Below, one piece after another: positions 1 through 5,900 of a stretch of 11,289 nucleotides of DNA. Both the position numbers and the translations under genes were made by a program. The number at the start of each line of letters is the position of its first letter. Within the stretch, counting starts at the first letter, position 1. Source of the stretch: an uncultured Selenomonadaceae bacterium (lineage in GTDB: Bacteria > Bacillota > Negativicutes > Selenomonadales > Selenomonadaceae); NCBI GenBank assembly GCA_905233325.1, contig CAJODU010000041.1, positions 1 through 11,289 on the forward strand, given 5' to 3'. Under the pieces are notes generated by a model. It did no database searches, was not told the DNA's origin, and saw only the letters and a list, made by a program, of their open reading frames with translations.

Positions 1-328
1 GACAGCGGAAGTTACAGTCATAAGTCGGCATGATTATAAGACTGATTCCGCTTCGTCCGGGTATGGTTTTGTAAATACGTGCAAGCAGTTTCAAATCAGT
101 CATTTCATCTTCAAGCGATTTTTGAGTGAGGTGTCCGCGCTTTTCAAGCCGCTCAATCAAAGTCACCGGAAGCTGATCAATTTCTCCTGATTTAATTTTG
201 TCGGCAGCTTCTTTTGTCACTATGTCTATTGCTCCATACAGTCCATTGATTAACAGAGTATGTGATTTAATTTCCTTTTCGTCCTTGCCGATGAGCGGCA
301 GGATAATTTCATAATTACTAACTTTCAT
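1..328 (-). CDS. Radical SAM peptide maturase, N-terminal part (cut by window edge)
   Basis: Open from an ATG at 328 to the window edge, 109 complete codons. Residues 1-95 form an N-terminal region of the kind that precedes the barrel in SPASM-type peptide maturases (...LLINGLYGAIDIVTKE...). At residues 98-109 the sequence reads LIIMPTYDCNFRC, the start of the radical SAM CxxxCxxC motif: Cys105 and Cys109 are visible, and the third Cys would lie beyond the edge. Such enzymes bind a 4Fe-4S cluster, cleave S-adenosylmethionine and commonly install thioether or C-C crosslinks in RiPP cores. The start lies 16 bp after the stop of precursor A and has a GGTGA Shine-Dalgarno at 336-340; an in-frame ATG at 334 is an alternative. 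The position next to Cys/Trp-rich precursors suggests these are its substrates. Seen: motif and context. Inferred: substrate and crosslink type. Confidence 0.88.
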   Translation of the reverse strand, partial: MKVSNYEIILPLIGKDEKEIKSHTLLINGLYGAIDIVTKEAADKIKSGEIDQLPVTLIERLEKRGHLTQKSLEDEMTDLKLLARIYKTIPGRSGISLIIMPTYDCNFRC

Positions 329-344
329 AACCATCACCAATCGT

Positions 345-560
345 TCAAGCAGGCATTTGATCAGGACAATAAGGACAATCCCAACCACCGGCAACTTGTT
401 TGAGGTCAGAATCATCAAGTTCAAAATCCTCAAGCTCTGCAAAGTAAGCCTCAGCCTCTTCCTGCGTAATTTCAACGCCCTCTTCTTTCGCAAGAGCAAT
501 CAATTCTTCGGGCTTTGCAATCAGTTCTTTTGAAAGTTCGTTTGTGTTAATTTTAGCCAT
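345..560 (-). CDS. Nif11-like RiPP precursor A, core WDCPYCPDQMPA
   Basis: A 71-aa precursor. Residues 1-59 are a Nif11-like leader with the typical ELIALAKEEG, EEAEAY and DLKQVAGG elements, ending in Gly-Gly. The 12-residue core has a W-x-C-x2-C pattern directly after the cleavage site. Compared with the leaders at 626-865 and 891-1127 this leader lacks six residues: the AMQCES part of the region after ELIAK is missing, an 18-nt in-frame loss that also removes the leader's only Cys. A GGGTGA-like ribosome site precedes the ATG. The gene is the last precursor before the radical SAM gene and stops 16 bp from it, so the two are probably cotranslated. Cleavage after GG by the C39 exporter is known for this leader class; modification of the Cys and Trp residues is inferred. 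Confidence 0.9.
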   Translation of the reverse strand: MAKINTNELSKELIAKPEELIALAKEEGVEITQEEAEAYFAELEDFELDDSDLKQVAGGWDCPYCPDQMPA

Positions 561-625
561 TTAAATCACCCAGTTTTTAATTTTTGCTACAATGCAATCA
601 ATCAAGCCTGTTAATTTTTCTTTCG

Positions 626-865
626 TTAAGGATGTACCGTAAGATTATTACAAGGCTCTCCCCAAGCACGACCACCGGCAACTTGTTTGAGGTCAGCCGA
701 ATCGAGTTCAAAGTCCTCCAGTTCTGCCATATAAGCCTCTGCCTCGTCTTGTGTCAAATCGACGCCTTCTTCTTTCGCAACTTCAATAAGCTCATCTGCA
801 CTTTCGCACTGCATTGCTTTTGCGATCAGCTCTTTTGAAAGTTCGGTTGTGTTAATTTCAGCCAT
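626..865 (-). CDS. Nif11-like RiPP precursor B, core RAWGEPCNNLTVHP
   Basis: A 79-aa precursor with a 65-residue Nif11-like leader ending in QVAGG and a 14-residue core containing one Trp and one Cys. The leader matches that of precursor C at 55 of 65 positions, whereas the cores share no alignable pattern. The start is the ATG at 865, with GGAGAG a few bases upstream, and the stop is TAA. Unlike the cores of A and C, Trp is at core position 3 rather than 1 and there is a single Cys, so any crosslink must have a different geometry (for example Cys to carbon, or a Trp-centred cyclophane) if the same radical SAM enzyme acts on it. That is inference; the precursor identity itself is clear from leader, size and neighbours. 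Confidence 0.9.
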   Translation of the reverse strand: MAEINTTELSKELIAKAMQCESADELIEVAKEEGVDLTQDEAEAYMAELEDFELDSADLKQVAGGRAWGEPCNNLTVHP

Positions 866-890
866 TTAAATCTCTCCTTTTTTGATTTTG

Positions 891-1127
891 TTAATGAGGC
901 TCTTTTCCGATACAAAGTGCACTGCAATTCCAACCACCGGCAACTTGTTTGAGGTCAGCCGAATCCAGCTCAAAGTCTTCAAGTTCAGACATATACGCCT
1001 CAGCTTCGTCTTGCGTGAGTTCGATGCCTTCTTCTTTCGCAACTTCAATAAGCTCATCTGCATTTTCACACTGCATTGCTTTTGCAATCAAATCTTTTGA
1101 AAGTTCGTTCGTGTCACTCTTTTCCAT
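891..1127 (-). CDS. Nif11-like RiPP precursor C, core WNCSALCIGKEPH
   Basis: A 78-aa precursor: 65-residue Nif11-like leader ending in QVAGG, then a 13-residue core with the pattern W-x-C-x3-C starting right at the cleavage site, much like W-x-C-x2-C in precursor A. The reading frame could begin five codons earlier, but a clean GGAGG site at 1136-1140 lies 8 nt before the ATG at 1127 and overlaps the earlier candidate, so 1127 is chosen. It is the first of three tandem precursors that follow the 313-aa putative modifying enzyme, 59 bp after that gene's stop. Leader recognition by the maturases and removal after Gly-Gly during export are expected from the family; the product structure is unknown. 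Confidence 0.9.
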   Translation of the reverse strand: MEKSDTNELSKDLIAKAMQCENADELIEVAKEEGIELTQDEAEAYMSELEDFELDSADLKQVAGGWNCSALCIGKEPH

Positions 1128-1186
1128 TAAATTAACCTCCATTCGCTAACGCTATGAAATATAATTTAGCATCGAGCGGCTTACTT
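1128..1186 (-). promoter_or_regulatory. Possible internal -10 region ahead of the precursor array
   Basis: The 59-bp spacer between the 313-aa gene and precursor C contains, on the minus strand, an AT-rich block (TAAATTATATTTCATAGCG) that resembles the block ahead of the small protein at 2426-2626 (TAAATTGTATAAATAAGCG), 13 of 19 positions. Both lie shortly upstream of a strong GGAGG site. It could be a -10 region used by the local sigma factor, but I see no shared -35 at the same distance, so this is weak. Confidence 0.2.
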
Positions 1187-2128
1187 TCACGCCAGCGCAA
1201 TTTTAAAAATATCGGTAAGTTTGATATGTACAGTGAGACTTTGACTCACGGCTTTAATATACTGCCAGCGATTATCACTAAGTCCCCAATTTTCGACTTT
1301 CTTCATTAAATTATAGCCTGCGCCGCCTTCGTCAAAGAGTTTTCTGATTTGGGCGGCTGTCTGTTCACCGAAAGCATTTGACGAAACTAAGGTTGAGGAT
1401 ATTCCTATTGTACTATCAATTTTGTTTACTCCAAGCACATTAAACTGCAATTCCATTTGAAATGGCAGCTTTGCAATCTCGCTGCAGCGTTGTAAAAATT
1501 CTTCATTGACGGCATTGAATCCTAAATTTTTGAGGTGATCGCCAAAAATTGAAATGTCCTCTGCATAGATTTTTTGCTGCTCTTCATTTACAAAGTAATC
1601 AATGCGAACGGGTGAATCCGGTCTGCCTTTAAAAAGTCCGTAATATGTGTGATACCAACCTTTCGGCACGTGCGTTTCAAATTCTTTGAGATACTCTGCC
1701 GACTCTTCACTGCCCATAACTTTGAAATATTCTTTTATATGAGGAAACGGCAGCTCAAAAAACATATGTGCGGTATGGCTGTCTGTTCGTCCTTCGCTGA
1801 TATCATAGGAAAATATTAATTTGTGACCGGCTGTGGTTTTATACCACTCAAAGACTTTTTCATAGCCGCCGCCGCCTAAATTAGCCGGAAACTTCTTACA
1901 GTTACGAATACTGTCTCCTCTTATAGTAGCGTGAAAATCTGTACGCGGTTTCCCCTGCAAGTGCATTTCATAGTACAAAGTCGGAAATACATCATCAAGC
2001 AGACTATTTGCAAAGGCCTCTTCTGATAATTTTAAGTCGCCTAAGAAGTTTTCCTTACAGCCGTTCCTTGACATATGTGCAATCAGTATTTTATAAATCT
2101 CTTGAGGCTTTAATTTTGATTCAAACAT
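1187..2128 (-). CDS. Putative RiPP-modifying enzyme, possibly ABBA-type prenyltransferase
   Basis: A 313-aa soluble protein with no signal peptide or membrane segment. I recognise no firm sequence signature. By eye the order of likely strands and helices repeats as strand-strand-helix: YYEMHLQGKPRTDFHATI, then HKLIFSYDI and TAHMFFELP, then WYHTYYGLF and VRIDYFV, then FQMELQFNVLG and STIGISST, with helices between and a last strand LTVHIKL. That is the layout of ABBA (PT-barrel) prenyltransferases, and about 300 aa is the usual size of the cyanobactin LynF/TruF/PagF group. Start: ATG at 2128 with AGAGGG upstream. The gene sits between precursor D and precursors C-B-A, where a precursor-modifying enzyme would be expected. 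A prenyl donor and a Trp or Tyr acceptor would be the prediction. Alternatives are another modification enzyme or an immunity/regulatory protein. Confidence 0.35.
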   Translation of the reverse strand: MFESKLKPQEIYKILIAHMSRNGCKENFLGDLKLSEEAFANSLLDDVFPTLYYEMHLQGKPRTDFHATIRGDSIRNCKKFPANLGGGGYEKVFEWYKTTAGHKLIFSYDISEGRTDSHTAHMFFELPFPHIKEYFKVMGSEESAEYLKEFETHVPKGWYHTYYGLFKGRPDSPVRIDYFVNEEQQKIYAEDISIFGDHLKNLGFNAVNEEFLQRCSEIAKLPFQMELQFNVLGVNKIDSTIGISSTLVSSNAFGEQTAAQIRKLFDEGGAGYNLMKKVENWGLSDNRWQYIKAVSQSLTVHIKLTDIFKIALA

Positions 2129-2215
2129 CTTTGTCCCTCTTTTAATTCGGAATGCGGAATTTGTAACACTTCATTTAAGCCAAGACATTGCCTTCAGATC
2201 GCCTATCGAAGCCCA
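2129..2215. repeat. Spacer with short GAATGCGGAAT near-palindrome
   Basis: The stretch 2144-2161 is an imperfect palindrome (AATTCGGAATGCGGAATT). It shares its wording with the long hairpin repeat at 9122-9198 (GAATGCAGAAT units) and with a single unit at 10684-10694, suggesting a dispersed small repeat family. The rest of the spacer holds the read-through extension of precursor D and the ribosome site (AGAGGG) of the 313-aa gene. Confidence 0.4.
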
Positions 2216-2413
2216 TCAGCCACCGGCAACTGCTTTGAGTTCCTCTGAATCAAGCTCTACTTCTCCGAGTTTAGTGAGGAGATTTTCTGCTTCTTCCTTC
2301 GTGAGGTCAACGCCTTCACTCTTTGCAAGTTCCATGAGTTCCTCCGGTGTCTCGCATTGCATTGCTTTTTGAATTTGTTCGTTTGTAAATTTGTTTTTGT
2401 CAATCCCTGCCAT
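2216..2413 (-). CDS. Nif11-like precursor D, leader only: TGA directly after Gly-Gly
   Basis: A 65-aa Nif11-like leader (KAMQCETPEELMELAKSEG, LKAVAGG) that reaches the Gly-Gly cleavage site and stops there with TGA at 2216-2218, leaving no core. If the TGA is read through, the frame continues for 14 codons as WASIGDLKAMSWLK before a second TGA at 2171-2173; that tail has core-like length and two Trp but no Cys. A 7-bp hairpin with one bulged base (CTTCGAT pairing with ATC-T-GAAG) lies a few bases past the TGA. The simplest reading is a nonsense mutation of codon 1 of the core (from CGA, TGG, TGC or TGT). TGA ends several other genes here, so the genetic code is standard. AGGAGG at 2422-2427 overlaps the TAG of the preceding small gene, which suggests translational coupling. 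Confidence 0.8.
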   Translation of the reverse strand: MAGIDKNKFTNEQIQKAMQCETPEELMELAKSEGVDLTKEEAENLLTKLGEVELDSEELKAVAGG

Positions 2414-2425
2414 TTAAAATGCCTC

Positions 2426-2626
2426 CTAATTTTTTGATTTTTGATATGATGCGCCTGCTGCTGCAAGCTGTGAAAGTTCATCAAGCGAAAGTTCGCGCTC
2501 TTCCTCTTCTTCATCATTTAAATCTTTTTGCAGCCGCAGCCGTAAGCGAACCTTTAAATTTTTATTATCTGTCGAAAAGTCAGCGCGGCGAAATACTTCT
2601 TCTATTTCATTGTTCTCATCTTCCAT
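2426..2626 (-). CDS. Small charged protein next to the sigma factor, leader-like C-terminus
   Basis: A 66-aa protein. The N-terminal half (EIEEVFRRADFSTDNKNLKV, then an Arg/Leu-rich RLRLRL stretch) is basic and probably helical. The middle is a Glu run (DLNDEEEEEREL). The C-terminus, LSLDELSQLAAAGASYQKSKN, resembles the end of a double-glycine leader with AAG in place of AGG. The start is set at the ATG at 2626, because a GCGGAGG site lies 7 nt before it; a TTG six codons earlier is less likely because it would overlap that site. It lies directly downstream of the sigma factor and is coupled to precursor D. It could be an anti-sigma-like regulator, a helper for leader recognition, or a divergent precursor. 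I cannot choose between these. Confidence 0.65.
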   Translation of the reverse strand: MEDENNEIEEVFRRADFSTDNKNLKVRLRLRLQKDLNDEEEEERELSLDELSQLAAAGASYQKSKN

Positions 2627-2693
2627 CACTGTACCTCCGCTCAATTACCTTCCGCTTATTTATACAATTTACCTCAACGATTTTTGACACCAC
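2627..2693 (-). promoter_or_regulatory. AT-rich spacer with possible -10 box (TATAAA)
   Basis: This 67-bp gap separates the sigma factor stop from the small protein start. On the minus strand it contains TTGTATAAATAAGCGG followed by the GGAGG ribosome site. A promoter here would allow separate expression of the small protein and precursors; the upstream GTGTCAAAA could contain an ECF-type -35 but matches no consensus I can name. Confidence 0.22.
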
Positions 2694-3191
2694 CTAAAAA
2701 TTTTTTTTGCTGTCGATTCGGCGGCACTTCTCAAGCAGGCGGTGATATTTTTGACTGATGTTGCCCGCCGTCGTGTTCATCAACTTTGCTATTTCCTCGT
2801 TCTTTAAATCAAATTCATACCTCAACGCCAAGAAAGTCCTCTCCTGTTCAGTCAACTCTTGAAGTATTCGCTCCGCTCTTTGGGTTGAGGGATTTTCTAT
2901 TGTTCCGTCAGACCTTTCATCAATAAAAATATCCGGTATCGTCTCTACAGTCTGCTCATAACAAAAATGTGCCTTGTTCTGCCAATTCAAAGTCATATTA
3001 TGAGCGATAGTGTAAATCCAAGTGTTAAGGCTTGCTCGTGAAGCGTCAAAGGTCTTGAAATTTTTAAAGACTGCAAGGAAAATATCCGCCGTTACATCTT
3101 CCGCCTCCTCATGGTTGAGAAGTTTCATATAGGCATAGTTGTAAAGCCGCTTGTAATACTTACGATAAATACCTTCAAAAATTTCGCTCAT
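2694..3191 (-). CDS. ECF-type RNA polymerase sigma factor
   Basis: A 165-aa sigma-70 family protein of ECF size. Residues 8-70 form region 2 (YRKYYKRLYNYAYMKL, HEEAEDVTADIFLAVFKN and LNTWIYTIAHNMTLNW are the usual helix signatures for -10 recognition and core binding). Residues 110-160 form region 4 (LTEQERTFLALRYEFDL, NEEIAKLMNTTAGNISQKYH), the helix-turn-helix for the -35 box. There is no region 3, as normal for ECFs. The ATG follows the transporter's TAA without any gap, so the two are cotranscribed and probably translationally coupled. Position between export genes and precursor genes suggests it drives this locus, perhaps with the adjacent 66-aa protein as its control partner. That role is inferred. 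Confidence 0.93.
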   Translation of the reverse strand: MSEIFEGIYRKYYKRLYNYAYMKLLNHEEAEDVTADIFLAVFKNFKTFDASRASLNTWIYTIAHNMTLNWQNKAHFCYEQTVETIPDIFIDERSDGTIENPSTQRAERILQELTEQERTFLALRYEFDLKNEEIAKLMNTTAGNISQKYHRLLEKCRRIDSKKNF

Positions 3192-5888
3192 TTAAGCCAC
3201 CTGCCGCTTTACGAAGCCGGCAAAGATACCGCCCTTCGCTACAAGCTCATCAAAAGTGCCGCTTTCTGCTATTGTTCCTCCGTCAAGGACTATGATTCTG
3301 TCAACGTTGCGAATCGTTGAAAGTCTATGCGCTATAACTATCCTCGTAACTTTGAGTTTATCAATGCTTTCCGTAACGATTGCCTGTGTTCGATTATCCA
3401 GCGCACTCGTCGCCTCATCAAATATCAATATTGAAGGTTTCATTGCTAATGCTCGTGCAATTAAAATCCTTTGACGCTGACCGCCGCTGATATTTGAGCT
3501 GCCCTCACTAATCACCGTCTGCATACCCATAGGCATTTGCCTGATATCTTCATCAACGCCCGCTGCCTTTGCTGCTGCCCATGCTTCATCAAGCGTTAAG
3601 TTGTTCATTCCTATGATATTGCGGAAGATGTCACCAGTCATAAGCTGACCGCTTTGAAGTACAACACCAAGCTGCATACGAACCGAAGGAAGTGACAATT
3701 CGCTTAAATCTTGATCATCATAATAAATTGCCCCACTCTTCGGCGTCTCGAATCCTAACAATAATCTAATCAGCGTTGACTTGCCACAACCGCTGCGTCC
3801 GACTATCGCTACGCTTTCCCCAGCCGCTATTTTGAAACTCAAGTCATTTAAAACATTCGGCAGACCCTCTCCATAATTGAAGGTCAAATGTCTTACCTCT
3901 AAATTTCCACTCAGTACGTCCGCTTCCATTTTATCCTCTGCGGTCTCCGGCTCCGCTTCCAGAATCGGTTTCAAGTTCTTAAATATCGGGCGTATTATTA
4001 AAAGCTGCTCAATCGCGGGAATTGTCATTACCATTGAGGTGTTGAAGGCCGTATATGCCGCTTGAAATGCTAAAAAGGACGCAAATGTCATTACATCTTC
4101 TGTCTTGCCGCTCGTAATTGCTTCCGTGATGTCCTTAAAAGCCACGTAATAGAGTGCCAGCGATAACAAAATTGGCTGAACCGCGTTAATTATAGTGCTG
4201 TAATTCTGTTGCCAGCGAACTTTGTAATTCAACTGCCATTCTTTAGCGAACTGCTGCCCCCAAAGTTTATACGCCTGACTTTCAGCACCACGAAGTCTAA
4301 ATTTTGCCAGTCCTGTAAATATCTGCTGCAACAGTCCCGCCGTCTTGTTCTGCACTTCAGTCATGCGCTCTTGAAAGTTAATCAACCGCCTCGTTATAAG
4401 CAGGATAATCACTAAGTAGGCAAGCCATATCAAAATTGCTATTCCTGTGAATTTGAGACTGTAATAACACATCAGCAGCAAAGACCAGAAACTGAATAAG
4501 AAATTGAGTATCGTGCCGGTCATTTCTCCTGATATCAATGGTTGTATCATGCTTAGCCCCTGCAATCGTGAGGCGAGGTCGCCGGCTTGAACCTTTCGGA
4601 AGAAGCCGGTCGGCAAAGATAGTATTCGGGCAAAGACCGCTGACTCTATTGACATATCAGCACGCAGCGAAAATCTAAGCTGCGCCACTGATCGGACGAT
4701 AGTCAAAGTCGCTGTCGTAAAACCGGTAACCATTGCTACTTGTGTAACCGTTGCCAATCCTTCGCGGTCAAGAATAGGTATGATGTCTTGAAAAATGGTT
4801 TCGGTGATGATTGGTGTAACAAGTGGAATTATTCCTGCAACGAGGCTTGCAAATAAAATCGTGCGCCAATCTGATTTCCAACTTTGACGCAGGACAAATT
4901 GCATAAGGTCGGAAATGTTTAATTTTCGTGAAGGCAATTCTGCATAACAATAAAAGGCGTCAGTATCTACCTTTTCAGCAACTTCCTCAGTAACTTTTAT
5001 ACCTTTTGGATTGGATTGCGTTATGAGTCTGTAACTCGTTGTGGTTTCCGGTATTAATGCGGCAAGTACTTTGTTGTCGCCATAGTATCCGAGCATGACT
5101 CCGCTATCGCCTGTATACCAATCCGATTCTAATCTGATGAGGCGCAGTTGTATTCCGCCTTTTTGAGCAAGCCGTCGAATTATATTGAGTTGATCCAGTT
5201 TCTTGACCATTTCCGGTGCAATATGAACATCTCCGGCGGGCATTGAAAGTGCTTTTGCAATACAGCGAACTATAAAGGCGGCTTCTTCTAATTTTTCATT
5301 ACCGCTGCTTTCTTCGTCAAGCGGCGTTGTATCTTCATCAAGAAGGGTTGATATGGTCTCTTCAATAATCCTTTGTTTGTTCTTTTCGCGAGCTTCCATA
5401 CGATGAGCAAGTTTTACGTTCTCCGACTTGTAGCGTACTCCCAACAGCATGGCGAATATACCTTCATTATCGGCGAACGCTTCAATTAACGATTGATTGT
5501 CTGAATCTGCACCTTTGAGGACAGAGCCGTCAAGCCAAGTCAGCAGCGTATCATCTCCGCGATCTGCTAATAATCTCAACCAAGACAGTTTTATTAATTC
5601 TGCAAACCACGAGCGCATAAGTGGAGTCAAAATTTTAGTAGGTACTGTCTCAAAGGAATACTCTTCAATCTCAGTATCTTCTACTGCATAAAGGACTATA
5701 TCAATCTCGTCGAATTGGTCCATTGACGGGAAAGCTGCGCCGCCTTCGCCAATCTCCATTAAATAAATTTGACGAAAAGAGATTTTGCGACGAGTGGCGG
5801 CATAGACTTCTACTTTGCCGCTTGTTACCATAGCGAAAGAATTTTCATTTGTCAGCAGATATCTATCTCCGGCAGTAAGTTTCATCAT
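3192..5888 (-). CDS. NHLM-type ABC transporter, permease/ATP-binding protein with long N-terminal extension
   Basis: An 898-aa half-transporter of the NHLM bacteriocin-export type. Residues 1-330 are a soluble extension in place of a C39 peptidase; its beginning (LTAGDRYLLTNENSFAMVTS) looks like a cyclic-nucleotide-binding-like beta roll. Residues 340-640 carry the membrane segments of a type 1 exporter. The ATPase domain follows from about 660: Walker A GRSGCGKST near 697, signature ISGGQRQR near 800, Walker B ILIFDEATSALD near 820 and the H-loop His near 854, all intact. The ATG at 5888 is preferred to an earlier TTG at 5894 because AGGAG lies 6 nt before it. The gene is only 12 bp from the peptidase exporter and probably forms a heterodimer or alternates with it. 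What the extension binds is unknown. Confidence 0.93.
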   Translation of the reverse strand: MMKLTAGDRYLLTNENSFAMVTSGKVEVYAATRRKISFRQIYLMEIGEGGAAFPSMDQFDEIDIVLYAVEDTEIEEYSFETVPTKILTPLMRSWFAELIKLSWLRLLADRGDDTLLTWLDGSVLKGADSDNQSLIEAFADNEGIFAMLLGVRYKSENVKLAHRMEAREKNKQRIIEETISTLLDEDTTPLDEESSGNEKLEEAAFIVRCIAKALSMPAGDVHIAPEMVKKLDQLNIIRRLAQKGGIQLRLIRLESDWYTGDSGVMLGYYGDNKVLAALIPETTTSYRLITQSNPKGIKVTEEVAEKVDTDAFYCYAELPSRKLNISDLMQFVLRQSWKSDWRTILFASLVAGIIPLVTPIITETIFQDIIPILDREGLATVTQVAMVTGFTTATLTIVRSVAQLRFSLRADMSIESAVFARILSLPTGFFRKVQAGDLASRLQGLSMIQPLISGEMTGTILNFLFSFWSLLLMCYYSLKFTGIAILIWLAYLVIILLITRRLINFQERMTEVQNKTAGLLQQIFTGLAKFRLRGAESQAYKLWGQQFAKEWQLNYKVRWQQNYSTIINAVQPILLSLALYYVAFKDITEAITSGKTEDVMTFASFLAFQAAYTAFNTSMVMTIPAIEQLLIIRPIFKNLKPILEAEPETAEDKMEADVLSGNLEVRHLTFNYGEGLPNVLNDLSFKIAAGESVAIVGRSGCGKSTLIRLLLGFETPKSGAIYYDDQDLSELSLPSVRMQLGVVLQSGQLMTGDIFRNIIGMNNLTLDEAWAAAKAAGVDEDIRQMPMGMQTVISEGSSNISGGQRQRILIARALAMKPSILIFDEATSALDNRTQAIVTESIDKLKVTRIVIAHRLSTIRNVDRIIVLDGGTIAESGTFDELVAKGGIFAGFVKRQVA

Positions 5889-5900
5889 TTTCAACTCCTG

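Larger units (their letters stand above)
345..1127 (-). repeat. Tandem array of three paralogous precursor genes
   Basis: Precursors C, B and A are head-to-tail copies. The DNA coding the end of the leader (around 383-407, 671-695 and 935-959) is identical or almost identical over about 25 bp, and the AKEEG/EEAEAY section is strongly conserved. The codons after Gly-Gly diverge abruptly. This is the pattern expected from duplication with conserved leader recognition and diversifying cores, and it gives scope for recombination between copies. The 18-nt deletion in copy A is the only length change within the leaders. Confidence 0.8.

Noticed and set aside
866..1087. Alternative minus-strand frame over precursor C (Lys/Leu-rich)
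   Set aside because: It is a shifted frame of a well-supported precursor with GGAGG at the right distance, and its translation has no leader features.
345..1127. CRISPR-like array from the evenly spaced repeats
   Set aside because: The repeated units are the coding sequences of paralogous leaders of over 170 bp, in frame and with ribosome sites; there are no short repeats with unique spacers.
2171..2413. Use of TGA as a sense codon throughout the genome
   Set aside because: TGA is the natural end of the genes at 345-560, 1187-2128, 5901-8123 and 8125-9081, at the lengths and positions expected, so the code is standard.
3192..5894. C39 peptidase domain in the 898-aa transporter
   Set aside because: The N-terminal extension lacks the Q...ECGAAS and His/Asp motifs that are clear in the neighbouring exporter; only that neighbour is a peptidase.
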